Source of the DNA: an uncultured Coriobacteriia bacterium
GTDB taxonomy: Bacteria > Actinomycetota > Coriobacteriia > Coriobacteriales > QAMH01
DNA length: 64,000 bases
Direction: 5' to 3'
Assembly: GCA_959608885.1 (NCBI GenBank)
Contig: CAUHSG010000005.1
Span: 41,248-105,247, forward strand
In this document: positions 16,192 to 25,498 of the stretch, piece by piece
Layout of the letters: each line of letters starts with the position of its first letter
Numbering within the stretch: position 1 is the first letter of the stretch
Program-made: the position numbers and the translations under genes
Notes under the pieces: generated by a model
Databases searched by the model: none
Seen by the model: the letters and a program-made list of their open reading frames with translations, nothing else
What the model was told of the DNA's origin: nothing

Positions 16192-17811
16192 CTAAGCCTC
16201 GTAGACAACTTGGCCGTCAACAATGGTGAGAGCAACCTCTGCTTCGAGAATCTCTTCCGGAGCCGCGGTAAACAGGTTGCGATCCATCACCACAATGTCA
16301 GCCAGCTTACCTCTCTCAATCGAGCCAATCTCATGCTCGTAGCCCTCCGCGTAGGCAGCGCCGTAGGTGTACGCCTGCAAGGCCTGAGCCAACGTGATTC
16401 TCTGCTCTGGGACAAACCCTCCCTCGGGCTGGGCATCCCACGGCTGTTGGCGTGTTATGGCAGCATAGATACCCTCCATGGGATTGAAGTTCCAAACGGG
16501 GGCATCGGTTCCAAATGCAACGACTGCATGAGAATCAAGCAGCGATTTCTGAGGCCACATATACGGAATCCATTTCTCGCCCAGAAGCGCGGGATAGCCC
16601 TCAACGTTGAGGACCGAGTGAATTGGCTGCATCGACGCGATTACGCCAAGCTGAGCAAAGCGCTCGATATCGTCAGGACAACACGTTTCGATATGCTCGA
16701 TGCAGTTATGGTGGCCCTTGAACCCTTGTTCCTTGCCAACCTGCTCGAACACGTCAAGCGCTTGCTTGACTGCTCCGTTGCCGATGCAGTGCAAACGCAC
16801 GGAATAGCCGGCAGCATCCGCCTGTCGCACAAGAGAAAGTAGCTCGTCGTACGCAACAGTAGGCTCACCGCATGTAGAGGGGTCGTCTGCATAGGGTTCT
16901 GTAAGATACCCGGTATGCGCCTCGCACACACCGTCCGTGATGAGCTTCACGCCGGCAAAGCGAACATGATCGCCAATGATGTTGTCCTGACACCAGCGCG
17001 CCCCTTCGAGACCGTCTGTCATCTTTGGGAAAAGACTAAGACGTATGGGCAGTTTTCCCTCTGCGTCAAATTCGTTGAATATTCTCATGTTGTCGTGCTC
17101 TTCTATGCCGCCGTATGGCCACACGACACCAGCGGCAGTAACGCCATGAGACAAGCATTCGTTGAACGAGGCGTTGAGTGCACGATCCATGTCACACGAC
17201 ACGTTCGCAAGCCCCCAAACGGGATCATTTGCGGGCGGCTCGAAATTAAGACCGGAAAGGCTTCCGTCGTCATTGCGTCCGATATAGCCTCCGTCCGGAT
17301 CAGGCATGCCGGCAGTGTAACCAGCTGCGGCCAAACCAGCGCTATTCGTCCACCCCATATGCATATCCCAACTAGCAAAATACGCTGGGCGATCAGGCAC
17401 GAGCTCATCGAGGAGTTCCTTTGTCGGCTTTTCGCCGTTTTCCCAAGAATCGAAATTAAGGTCGCAACCCACAATCCACTTGTTTTCCGGATGTTGAGCT
17501 GCAAATCCCCTGATTGCCTCGGAAACCTCTGCCTTGCTTGTCAGGCCCTCCAGAGAAAGCGTGTACTCGGCATCCTTCATGATGCCGTTCTGAAGAAAGT
17601 GCGTATGAGCGTCATTGAATCCAGGGCACACAAGAGCATCCCCGGCGTCAATTACGCGCGTTTCAAAACCAATGTGCTCGTCCGCTTCATGCTCGCTCAG
17701 GACACCAATGATGCGGCCGTCCCTGATTACCACGGCACCTGCTACGGGTTTCAGCGTATTGCCGGTAAATATCGTTGAGCTCTTAATGACAATATCAGCC
17801 TTACTGGACAT
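16192..17811 (-). CDS. Metal-dependent amidohydrolase (YtcJ/Amidohydro_3 family)
   Basis: A 539-residue TIM-barrel hydrolase. The metal-binding HxH is in GFNDAHTHFLQNG (around residue 70), preceded by VIDAGDALVCPG. Later ligands are in LHCIGNGAVKQALD, HNCIEHIETC and FGTDAPVWNFNPM. The C-terminal barrel-cap strand LADIVVMDRNLF is standard. Family members cleave exocyclic amide or N-substituted formamide bonds in imported small molecules. No signal peptide, so cytoplasmic. AAAGGGAAAGG precedes the ATG. Flanked by two sister MFS carriers, it looks like the catabolic step of a transport-plus-hydrolysis module. Confidence 0.88.
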   Translation of the reverse strand: MSSKADIVIKSSTIFTGNTLKPVAGAVVIRDGRIIGVLSEHEADEHIGFETRVIDAGDALVCPGFNDAHTHFLQNGIMKDAEYTLSLEGLTSKAEVSEAIRGFAAQHPENKWIVGCDLNFDSWENGEKPTKELLDELVPDRPAYFASWDMHMGWTNSAGLAAAGYTAGMPDPDGGYIGRNDDGSLSGLNFEPPANDPVWGLANVSCDMDRALNASFNECLSHGVTAAGVVWPYGGIEEHDNMRIFNEFDAEGKLPIRLSLFPKMTDGLEGARWCQDNIIGDHVRFAGVKLITDGVCEAHTGYLTEPYADDPSTCGEPTVAYDELLSLVRQADAAGYSVRLHCIGNGAVKQALDVFEQVGKEQGFKGHHNCIEHIETCCPDDIERFAQLGVIASMQPIHSVLNVEGYPALLGEKWIPYMWPQKSLLDSHAVVAFGTDAPVWNFNPMEGIYAAITRQQPWDAQPEGGFVPEQRITLAQALQAYTYGAAYAEGYEHEIGSIERGKLADIVVMDRNLFTAAPEEILEAEVALTIVDGQVVYEA

Positions 17812-17843
17812 AGCCTTTCCCTTTCTGTCGTTCTTGATGAAAA

Positions 17844-17870
17844 AAGGGGCGACCTCATAAGTCGCCCCTT
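17844..17870 (-). terminator. Rho-independent terminator after the 17887-19140 MFS gene
   Basis: AAGGGGCGAC (17844-17853) and GTCGCCCCTT (17861-17870) form a perfect 10-bp stem with a 7-nt loop. On the minus strand the hairpin is followed by a run of T (complement of the A-run ending at 17845). It lies 17 bp beyond the stop of the upstream MFS gene and before the amidohydrolase, implying attenuation or a separate promoter for the latter. Confidence 0.85.
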
Positions 17871-17886
17871 AGCGAAAGCCAGATGA

Positions 17887-19140
17887 TTACTTGTTGCCAA
17901 GTCCCTCATCACGCGCCTCGTTTGCCTGCTCTTGCGCGGATTGCGCCTTACCACCCTTGCGCATGGACAAGACGAAGACAAGCGAAACCACTGCGACGGC
18001 AATGAGCACGTAACCGAAAATCGGCCATGCCTGGACAGCGGTCAGACCCGTCGCCCCAACAATTCCCGTCAGGAGATAAGACGAACCAGCCGCGGCCAAT
18101 CCATCGGAAAACGCAACGATGGAAGTTGCCGTACCAGCCTTGGAAGCAGGGACGAGCTCGGTCACGCGAACATAAAAGTAGCAGAAGTAGAACGGCCAGA
18201 AAAAGCCGGCAACAACAACGCATACAATCGTGACGACGGGATTTGGGAAGAAGCCCATTGCAATGAAGCACACGCCCATGATGATGGTCGCTGGAATGTA
18301 GACAAAGTTTTTCATGCGCTTATAGACAGCGCCGAAAATCAGCGACGCTACAGCCGTTGCAATCGTGCCAGCAGAGGCCAACATACCGATGAACGCCTCA
18401 TCGCCAACTCCTGCATCCATAACGTAAACGGCAATCATGTAAAGCATCACGAAATAGCAGATTGCAATAAAGAAAACCTGGACAGCGAGCGGCAGAGTCT
18501 TGACCCACCAGCCCTTGGGCGCGGGCGCGGGCTTGTTTTCGCTCTTTGCTGCGATATGACTTGGCGGAAGTTTCGGCAAGAACACGATGAGCATGATGAG
18601 CACAGGAACAGAAATCCAGTAGGTAAAGAATGCGTTCTGCCAAGCGGAAACGGCCAAAACACCGGCAACGGCTGCCATAATTGCGCCCATGATGGACATC
18701 ACGGAGTTATACCATCCAACATATTTTCCATGCTCATCTTCATTCGGGAACATATCCGCGAGAATAGATAGAGCAGCCGTGTTAGTGATTCCCCAGCCCA
18801 CACCAGTCGCGAAGCAACGCAGGGTGACGAAGGCATAGATGTTTTCCTGAGCACCGAACACGGCGGACACCGTAAAGATGGCAAAGCCGGCTACCATGAC
18901 CCATTTCTTATCTATGCGATCGCAGAGAAGGCCTGCCAAGAGGCCGAATGGAAGTCCGACGAGCGCCGGGCCTGTAATGCCGAAATTGATAAGCCACTCG
19001 GGATCGTTCGCAAACACTTCATAAAGATTTGCCACGATAGGATTGACAACCAAGTCACCCAACGTGCACATGGACGACAGGAACAGCGCCGCAAGCGCAA
19101 GCACCATCCTGCCCTTCGAAAGCTGCTTTGCTTCAGTCAT
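17887..19140 (-). CDS. MFS transporter, first of a paralogous pair
   Basis: A 417-residue 12-helix carrier with motif A LLAGLLCDRIDKK and the same N-terminal signature as the 14895-16172 gene. GGGGAGAA immediately precedes ATG 19140. It is the promoter-proximal gene of the cluster, divergent from the membrane LuxR regulator at 19423. A terminator hairpin follows its stop. In Eggerthellaceae such MFS genes are often placed next to LuxR regulators of this kind, which suggests an inducible uptake system; the ligand is unknown. Confidence 0.87.
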   Translation of the reverse strand: MTEAKQLSKGRMVLALAALFLSSMCTLGDLVVNPIVANLYEVFANDPEWLINFGITGPALVGLPFGLLAGLLCDRIDKKWVMVAGFAIFTVSAVFGAQENIYAFVTLRCFATGVGWGITNTAALSILADMFPNEDEHGKYVGWYNSVMSIMGAIMAAVAGVLAVSAWQNAFFTYWISVPVLIMLIVFLPKLPPSHIAAKSENKPAPAPKGWWVKTLPLAVQVFFIAICYFVMLYMIAVYVMDAGVGDEAFIGMLASAGTIATAVASLIFGAVYKRMKNFVYIPATIIMGVCFIAMGFFPNPVVTIVCVVVAGFFWPFYFCYFYVRVTELVPASKAGTATSIVAFSDGLAAAGSSYLLTGIVGATGLTAVQAWPIFGYVLIAVAVVSLVFVLSMRKGGKAQSAQEQANEARDEGLGNK

Positions 19141-19324
19141 TTCTCCCCAATCCTTTCTTCGGAAGCATTAGGCAGCGCCCTCTGCGCCGCCATGGAAGAT
19201 GGAGGGACTTTAGCCCGCAAGCTGCGGAAGACGAAACATTCGAAGTTTATGGTTTAGAGATTGTTCACAGCCGCTCTCCTCGCAATGATGCCGTATTCGA
19301 GAATGGAGGCGCATATTGACATGC

Positions 19325-19341
19325 CCATAAGTTGCTTATGG
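19325..19341. promoter_or_regulatory. Dyad in the divergent MFS/LuxR promoter region
   Basis: CCATAAG-TTG-CTTATGG is a perfect 7-bp-arm dyad in the 282-bp intergenic space between the divergent MFS gene (start 19140) and the LuxR-type gene (start 19423). TTGACA at 19316-19321 overlaps its edge. Dyads of this size suit a dimeric HTH regulator, so this is a candidate operator; no well-placed -10 hexamer was found to fix a promoter. Confidence 0.4.
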
Positions 19342-19422
19342 TTTGCGAGGTCACAGGCATACCTGTCATGAAAAGTGTTGCATAATAGCGAAACCGAGAA
19401 CAAGCAGGGGAAGGTCGTGGGT

Positions 19423-20917
19423 ATGCCCGAATTGCAAAACACGTCAATGGCCCCCAGCAGAATAGACGGCCTGGTGCCCGTCCCCTATGTCGGGATATCC
19501 TTCCTGCAATCCTGGATTTTCATGCTTTTCTATGCTCGAAGCGCGGGAATCGAAGCGGCCGCTCCCATTTCGCTCATGAGCAATTCCTATATGTTTAGCG
19601 TAATCATCATGGTGCTTACCGTGCTGGCCATAGCGTTCTGGCCATCTAATCTCAATGATCACCTGATGTCTTCGACAATGAAGGCAGTGGCGCCTATTTC
19701 ACTAGCCATCAGTACAGCGGTTTTGATCACATGCGAAATGCTGGGATGCATCTGGCTCCTCTATGTAAGCTCTGCAGCCACGGGTATCTTTTCTGGCATC
19801 ATGTCTCAACAATGGATAATCGCCTACCGACGAGTGGATTTACGAACGCTCATATGCAGCTTTCCCATGCTTATTACCGTCGCCATAGGCACTTGCGTCA
19901 CCGCCATGTACCTGCCGCATACGCTCATGATGGGCATTACGGTTATCCTCCCCTGTGTTTCTGGATTCATGTTGCACGGCGTTAGAAAGTACCTCTTTCC
20001 TCTCACAGATATTGACACCGGTCCTAAAGATAAGCCTCTTAACTTCGCAATGGTTCTTCTGCCTGTGGGCATATTCGGGTTCGCAACGGGATTTCTCGAC
20101 TTCTTCTCGTTCGAAAGCACTTATACCTTCATTTTCTACGCTGCTGTATCCGTCATTCCTTTTGCGATTTCAGGTGCATTCGTGCTTCTGCACAACCGCG
20201 CAAATACCATGCAATGCCTCATACTCCCCTTGCTCGTGCTTATAATGTTGCTCGTTCCCTTGTTCATCCTCGCTGACGCCCTGCCAGCCTCGAATTTCAT
20301 CGCTATTGGAGAACTTGGCAACGAGATAGTGCTATTCGCCATCGCAGTAGGATTTGCGGCATTTTTTGACCTCTCCTCTCTCAAAACTTATGCACTTGTT
20401 CGCACAACAATGGTTTTTCTTAACACGGGCGGTTGGTATACAGCCTGGTTCAGCAATGAGAACCTCGACAACCTGACAAATGCCCTTGCATCCTTTGCCT
20501 TCATATTCATCGGTGTCGAGGTGTTGGCTGTGTGCCTTGTTGCGGCAACGGTAAATGCACGAAAAAGAATGGCAGGGGACAGCGCACCCAATACGATAGA
20601 CGCGTTGGACGAGGAAACCGATTCGGGTAGACATGCACCCTTGAATATCGTGCCCAATCGTGAGCTATCTGATATGTGGTTTCGAGGCGCGTTGCACGGA
20701 GCTTGGAGATACGCATGGCCTGTCGCTACGAGAGCGTGATGTGCTCAAGCTCCTTGCCCAAGGCTATTCATCTGCGCGTATCCAAGCGGAGCTGTACATT
20801 GCACCTGGGACGGTCAATTACCACACGCGCAACATTTACACCAAACTTGAGGTTCATTCCAAGCAAGAGGTAATAGACCTGGTATTCGATAACACCGAAC
20901 GGGGAAGATGCGAGTAA
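19423..20917 (+). pseudogene. Membrane LuxR-family regulator (12-helix domain plus C-terminal HTH), interrupted by a +1 frameshift
   Basis: The first frame (ATG 19423, with AGGGGAAGG upstream) encodes 12 hydrophobic segments and runs to a TGA at 20737-20739. The LuxR DNA-binding domain, GLSLRERDVLKLLAQGYSSARIQ through NTVNYHTRN-like and NIYTKLEVHSKQEVIDLV, is in the next frame (20660-20917). The frames overlap for about 80 bp. Dropping one base between about 20664 and 20690 joins ELSDM to ARCTELGDTHGLSLRER, restoring the architecture usual for Eggerthellaceae membrane LuxR regulators at about 497 residues. So it is a disrupted gene, a programmed shift or a sequencing error. It faces the MFS-amidohydrolase cluster that it would be expected to control. 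Confidence 0.8.
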
Positions 20918-20944
20918 GGTTCTGGCATTGCCCTTTCCGTCAAC

Positions 20945-20991
20945 GCTTTGTCATAGCAAAGCGCCCGAACGGCGGGTCATCCATTGACCCG
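20945..20991. other. Two short hairpins downstream of the LuxR-type gene
   Basis: GCTTTG-TCATAG-CAAAGC (20945-20962) and CGGGTCA-TCCAT-TGACCCG (20973-20991) are adjacent perfect dyads in the 233-bp gap before the convergent ATPase gene. They could end the LuxR transcript, but no T-run follows either, so a terminator call is weak. Confidence 0.35.
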
Positions 20992-21150
20992 GAGAGGCTT
21001 CCTGCCAGATTGCTCCCCGTCTCTCGCGATACGCATTAACCGGCTTGCATCCACCGACCGCCCTCGCAGTGGCGCAGCAAGTAGTCGTAGTCGCGTAGAC
21101 GCTGCGGGCCGTCGCGTCTGCTGCGATGAAACTCGCCAGGGCGGGACTTG

Positions 21151-22404
21151 TCATGATTCTCCTTCGAGCAACCACTCCGAAAGCTCCCGTATGCGAATGC
21201 CTGTATCAGTAGTGCCTTCTGCAGCAGCATCCCTTGTCAGGATCAGTTTGGGATAAGAGTCCCCAGCGGCATTAAGCGGAGCTTCTTCCCTCTGGCGCGT
21301 TGTCTCGTCAAGAATCGATTCACAGACCTGGATATACATGCGATCGGAATGCTTTTGGGCGACAAAATCAATCTCCCCTGTGGGCAGAGCCCCAACGTTG
21401 ACATCGTAGCTTCTCCGGCGCAACTCCATATAAACGATGTTTTCAAGCTGGAACCCTATGTCTTGCATCCGAAAGTCCGACTCAAGATTTCGTAGCCCAC
21501 TGTCCGGCGCATAGTATTTCTTCTGAGGTTGCAGAACGGCCTTCCCTTTTAATCCAACTTGCTGGCATTCGTAAAGCGCGAAGGCTTTCTTTAGTGCATT
21601 GAGATAATTGTCGACAGTCTCAGAGTTCGTCTTTCTTCCCATGCTCGTCAGCGCGCCTGCAACTTTGTTGGCCGAGAACAAATTGCCTGCCGTGGTGTAT
21701 GCATAGCGAAGCAGCTTTTCCAGCAGATCAATGTCGCGGATACCGAATCGCTTTGCCACATCGTTGAGAAGCACGGTGTCATGAATGGCGCCAAGTTCGC
21801 GCGTTGCCGCTTCCTGGGAGAACGCGGAGGCGGCAAACAGGCCCGGCATTCCTCCATATCGCAGGTAGAGGTTGAAGATCTCGCCCTTCGTTCGATCGAC
21901 ACCTGCTTCGTAATGGTCCGAAAACTCATTGAACTCTCTGAACGAGAGCGGATATACCTCTATCTCCACATAGCGACCCGAAAGGTATGTCGCAAGATCG
22001 GAGGAAAGCAGGGAGGCGTTTGACCCGGTGAGGTAAATTCGCGCTCGGCCCGACTCATGGAGTCTTCGCACGGGCCTTTCCCAGCCCGTCACGTCTTGGA
22101 TTTCATCGAGAAAGACATAGAAGGGAAAGGAAGGGTCAGCTTCATCCACGTAGAAGGACAGTTGAGCATCCAGCCATTGCGCATCAACGACTAGAGGCAC
22201 GTCGTAAGAGTCCATTTTCATGAATAGAAGATTCTTCTCGGGCAAACCTTTCGCAAGCAAATCCCGTGACAACATTTTGAGAAGAGTCGATTTGCCGCAG
22301 CGTCGTATTCCCGCCAGGACCTTTATAGCAGGTGATTCCAGCGTCTGCTCAAGAACCTTCATGTAGCTCATGCGCGGGACGAGAGTATCGGATGTTTGGC
22401 CCAT
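21151..22404 (-). CDS. AAA ATPase with DUF4143 domain
   Basis: A 417-residue member of the AAA_14/DUF4143 family, very common in gut anaerobes and of unknown role. The P-loop is AGIRRCGKSTLLKML (near residue 35), Walker B is FYVFLDEIQDVTGWE and a sensor-like IYLTGSNASLLS follows. The C-terminal DUF4143 half has a restriction-endonuclease-like GEIDFVAQKHSDRMYIQVC motif, with the D-(E)xK-like pattern EIDF...YIQV. Its promoter region holds two similar dyads (22409-22467), one overlapping the ribosome site GGAAG. It stands alone, convergent with the LuxR gene. Confidence 0.85.
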   Translation of the reverse strand: MGQTSDTLVPRMSYMKVLEQTLESPAIKVLAGIRRCGKSTLLKMLSRDLLAKGLPEKNLLFMKMDSYDVPLVVDAQWLDAQLSFYVDEADPSFPFYVFLDEIQDVTGWERPVRRLHESGRARIYLTGSNASLLSSDLATYLSGRYVEIEVYPLSFREFNEFSDHYEAGVDRTKGEIFNLYLRYGGMPGLFAASAFSQEAATRELGAIHDTVLLNDVAKRFGIRDIDLLEKLLRYAYTTAGNLFSANKVAGALTSMGRKTNSETVDNYLNALKKAFALYECQQVGLKGKAVLQPQKKYYAPDSGLRNLESDFRMQDIGFQLENIVYMELRRRSYDVNVGALPTGEIDFVAQKHSDRMYIQVCESILDETTRQREEAPLNAAGDSYPKLILTRDAAAEGTTDTGIRIRELSEWLLEGES

Positions 22405-22408
22405 ATAC

Positions 22409-22468
22409 TTCCAATCATAGTTGGAATTTTTGGATATTATACCTCATAGTTTCAAATACGATTGAAAC
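22409..22468 (-). promoter_or_regulatory. Promoter with two matching dyads before the DUF4143 ATPase
   Basis: TTCCAA-N6-TTGGAA (22409-22426) and GTTTCAA-N6-TTGAAAC (22449-22468) are two dyads of the same form with centres 41 bp apart. Between them a minus-strand TATAAT (22441-22436) is a good -10 box; the distal dyad covers the -35 position. The proximal dyad lies in the leader, and its second arm contains the GGAA of the ribosome site. This suggests either a repressor with two operators or an RNA hairpin that hides the ribosome site. Confidence 0.5.
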
Positions 22469-22498
22469 TTTATTCGAAATGCGGACACCACGATGACG

Positions 22499-23503
22499 CT
22501 AGTCGCGATTGGTTCCTATCATTTTGCTTAGCGCGCCCATGAACCCTTTCGGATCATCCAGGCTCAGTCCAATTGCGAGGGACCTCTTCGCCCCCATGAG
22601 GGTTTTCACTTCAATAGGCCCGCTCATCACAATCCATACGTTTGCCTGGTAGAAGGTGCCGTAGTTCAGCTTATCTGCCTTGTTGATATCCGCAGGCTCA
22701 CGACAGCCCACGCTTGCGATGCTGCTCAGGGATATCACGCCCGTCATCTGGATACCACATGCGATTCGCAGCTCGTCATGCCCCAGGACCACCGGCCGCA
22801 GGCCACGCGCCCTTGCATCACCCGCAAGCCAAACGGCAGCATAGACGGAGAGCAGCGTCACGACTATCGCGACTGCCACATTCCATTGCGAGAGGAGCAT
22901 GTGCATGGCAACGATCTCGACCGGAAAGGCCAGCCCAAGCCCCAGCATCATGTTCATATAGCCGCCTGCGTTATGGTAGCTGTAGACCTTGTCGCCCACC
23001 CCAACGCTCGGCTTCTTGCGCCAGGAAAGCAGCGCGTAATACCAAACGCCCAGCTCTGCTGCCATCATGCGCGCAGGAAGCTCCTTGCGCACCAGATATT
23101 GCGTGACTGCGTAGAACCACTCCAACGGGTCTGCACTCTGCGCCTTTGCGCCCTTGAACAATTGCGCGAGATGAAGAATCTCCCTAACGGCAATCGCAGC
23201 TTCCACCGGGAAGAGAGCCGCGAGCAGCACGGGTAAGATGCCGGCAGCTGGCGAACCGAGCGTCCATGCACTCAACCCATATCCCAGCCAAATGACCGGG
23301 AGCACTGCCAGAGACGTCATCTTCTTCGGACGCAAGACGACGAGATAAAACGCCAAAGGTATCCCAATCATGAAGTCGAGTGGAAGCGCCACGTCAACAA
23401 CCTCTGCGGGAATCTGGCTCGCCGAGATAACGCCATAGATATAGAGCGCCAGCACTGCGGCAAGAAAGACAAACGAAGCCCATGATCGGCGTGAAAGGGT
23501 CAT
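22499..23503 (-). CDS. Uncharacterised multi-pass membrane protein
   Basis: A 334-residue protein I do not recognise. It starts with a Lys/Arg-flanked hydrophobic helix (SFVFLAAVLALYIYGVI). About eight membrane segments follow in two blocks, separated by a cytoplasmic stretch with a Tyr/Trp-rich motif (EWFYAVTQYLVRKE and GVWYYALLSWRKKP). The last 110 residues after DARARGLRP are soluble; they look like a PH-like or bPH-type beta domain, with IVMSGPIEVKTLMGAKRSLAIGLSLDDP resembling the strand-helix end of such folds (inference). It precedes the ATPase gene on the same strand, 95 bp away, but there is no sign that the two act together. Confidence 0.55.
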   Translation of the reverse strand: MTLSRRSWASFVFLAAVLALYIYGVISASQIPAEVVDVALPLDFMIGIPLAFYLVVLRPKKMTSLAVLPVIWLGYGLSAWTLGSPAAGILPVLLAALFPVEAAIAVREILHLAQLFKGAKAQSADPLEWFYAVTQYLVRKELPARMMAAELGVWYYALLSWRKKPSVGVGDKVYSYHNAGGYMNMMLGLGLAFPVEIVAMHMLLSQWNVAVAIVVTLLSVYAAVWLAGDARARGLRPVVLGHDELRIACGIQMTGVISLSSIASVGCREPADINKADKLNYGTFYQANVWIVMSGPIEVKTLMGAKRSLAIGLSLDDPKGFMGALSKMIGTNRD

Positions 23504-23578
23504 GAAAGGACCTTTCTCTTGATAACGCCCTGATTATGCCATGCCGAGCGTTGGGTTATGCGTCTGAAGAAAAGGGAC

Positions 23579-23607
23579 GACCCCAGTCTCTCAAGGAGAC
23601 TGGGGTC
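23579..23607 (-). terminator. Rho-independent terminator after the 23651-25345 MFS gene
   Basis: GACCCCAGTCTC (23579-23590) and GAGACTGGGGTC (23596-23607) form a perfect 12-bp stem with a 5-nt loop. On the minus strand the stem is followed by a T-rich stretch (complement of the A-rich 23566-23576). It lies 44 bp past the MFS stop. Confidence 0.85.
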
Positions 23608-23650
23608 GCATAAGATACAAATCGCATATCCGGATTGGTGGGGTTAACTC

Positions 23651-25345
23651 CTAGTCCTGTGCGCGTTTGAGCTGGAGCGCACGCCGTCCGCCATACACAA
23701 AGAAGAACACGAAGGGCAGCAGGAGCGCACCGCCCATGAGAGGAAGTGCGGCGGGCAACTTGCTCCAATTGCTGATGGCAAGCGGACATACGATGCAGAG
23801 AACGAAGAGGAGCACCGCGATAACGCACATGATGGCAAAGGGCACCTTTCCGTTCAAGTCACTGCCAGTCTTCTCCGACTCGAGCTCATCCATGCTCTTT
23901 CCGCTCGTATCGCGCACGAAGCAAAGTGCGCAAATGAATCCAAGCGCGAATGGGATGATGAGCACAAGCACGACCATAGACCAGTTCGTCACTCCATCGC
24001 TGAGCTGGAACAAAGCCATACTTGCGATGCCGCCAAGGACAATCGAGGAGGCCGAGCCGCCAAAGCGAGCGAACGCCTGGCACCATGAAACACCCGTATT
24101 GCGAATCGCTGTCGGATATTGCTCGGGCATGAGAAGGTTGCACGTGGTGATTGCATAATTGAGCGCGAAACCGAAAAGCAGCATGAGACCAATGCAGAAC
24201 AGGAACTGATTGGGCGCCACGAAAACCGAGCAAAGTATCACGACAACTATCGCGAAGAGCCATGCACCCAGACAATTGCGCTTGCGCCCAACTCTGTCGC
24301 CGATGATTCCACAAAGCGAGTTCGACAAAATGGCGGCAAAGTTATTCCAGGTCTGCAGTGCGACAGCTTGCGAAGGCGTGTATCCGATGTCCTTGAACCA
24401 CGCTGGCAGCCATGCGTTCATTCCGTACACGCAGAACTGACCGATGAAGTAGATTGACCAGATGGCGCAGGTGCCCAAGATATATTTATCCGAGAACAAA
24501 ACCGAAACGGAGGCGCTTTGCGGCTTGGGAGGCACGATGAGAAGATTCGGATCGTATTCGGTTGTGGTCCCAACAGACCGACGCTCGATGATCTCAAGTA
24601 CCTTGACCGCATCTTTCTTTCGACCGACATTGCTCAACCAGTGAGGAGATTCCAGCATCGCGAAGTGCAGGACAATGCCGTAAATAACCGGAATGCCGCC
24701 GATAAGGTAGCACAGGCGCCAGTTGGCGAACATCGTCTGCTCAAGCACGGCACCGGTGGAATTCGTCGTCATGTAAACCACTTCGTTGGTGAACTCGCCC
24801 AGGAGCGGAGTCGTGGCATTGCAGATAGGGTTGGCAATGAGTCCCGCGACAACCCAGCCGCCTACCATGCACGCCTGCCCGATACCGATGAAGAGGCCAC
24901 GCCTGTTCGAAGGAACTGACTCGGAGAGCATCGTGGTTACGATGGGGATGCATGATCCGACACCGAGGCCCGCGATGAGACGAAAAACAGCGAAAAAGAC
25001 GAGATCGTTGGCAAATGCCTGCGGAAGCGTAAAGGCTCCGTAGAACACGACAGCCAAGATAAGCATCTTCTTGCGTCCTATTCTGTCGGACACGATACCA
25101 CCGATTGCGCCACCGATAACCATGCCGAGCAGTCCCCATGTCGTGAGAGAGCCCATGAGAACACCCGGATTGGGGTTGTCAGGCCAAAAGGTATGCGCGA
25201 CGAAAAGATTCGTCGAGTTGACGATCATAAAGTCGTACCCGTCCAGAATCATCGCGAAAGCGAGAAGGATGAACACGGTCCACGTGTTCTTTGTGAGGCC
25301 AAATGAATCGATGACCTCGGAAATACTGTATTCCTTGTTCCCCAT
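23651..25345 (-). CDS. MFS transporter (sugar-porter/aromatic-acid symporter type)
   Basis: About 564 residues. Twelve membrane segments carry motifs typical of the sugar porter and AAHS groups. These are DGYDFMIVNSTN in helix 1, GGIVSDRIGRKKMLIL (motif A), RLIAGLGVGSCIPIVTTMLSE, SNRRGLFIG, and GDRVGRKRN in the second half. It is longer than usual because of an extended loop between helices 5 and 6 (NPICNATTPLLGEF) and extra C-terminal helices. ATG 25345 has GGGGGGAACC before it; an upstream GTG at 25357 is less likely. Divergent from a LysR regulator that probably controls it; organic acid or aromatic uptake is plausible but unproven. Confidence 0.85.
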   Translation of the reverse strand: MGNKEYSISEVIDSFGLTKNTWTVFILLAFAMILDGYDFMIVNSTNLFVAHTFWPDNPNPGVLMGSLTTWGLLGMVIGGAIGGIVSDRIGRKKMLILAVVFYGAFTLPQAFANDLVFFAVFRLIAGLGVGSCIPIVTTMLSESVPSNRRGLFIGIGQACMVGGWVVAGLIANPICNATTPLLGEFTNEVVYMTTNSTGAVLEQTMFANWRLCYLIGGIPVIYGIVLHFAMLESPHWLSNVGRKKDAVKVLEIIERRSVGTTTEYDPNLLIVPPKPQSASVSVLFSDKYILGTCAIWSIYFIGQFCVYGMNAWLPAWFKDIGYTPSQAVALQTWNNFAAILSNSLCGIIGDRVGRKRNCLGAWLFAIVVVILCSVFVAPNQFLFCIGLMLLFGFALNYAITTCNLLMPEQYPTAIRNTGVSWCQAFARFGGSASSIVLGGIASMALFQLSDGVTNWSMVVLVLIIPFALGFICALCFVRDTSGKSMDELESEKTGSDLNGKVPFAIMCVIAVLLFVLCIVCPLAISNWSKLPAALPLMGGALLLPFVFFFVYGGRRALQLKRAQD

Positions 25346-25498
25346 GGTTCCCCCCACAATCTGCCAGTACAGCTTTCAGGCATGCATTGCACGGCCTAGC
25401 ACGCCCATCCTGAAAAATCGCGACGAGTATAGGGAAGCCAATCTGAATGAGTCCAATGCGGCAACTTCCCTTTCAGATTCCTCGTTAGGCAGAATGCT

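Noticed and set aside
20951..21154. 67-codon minus-strand frame overlapping the DUF4143 ATPase stop by ATGA
   Set aside because: The coupling geometry is attractive, but the product (runs of Thr, Cys and Ala) is not protein-like and the gap contains hairpins.
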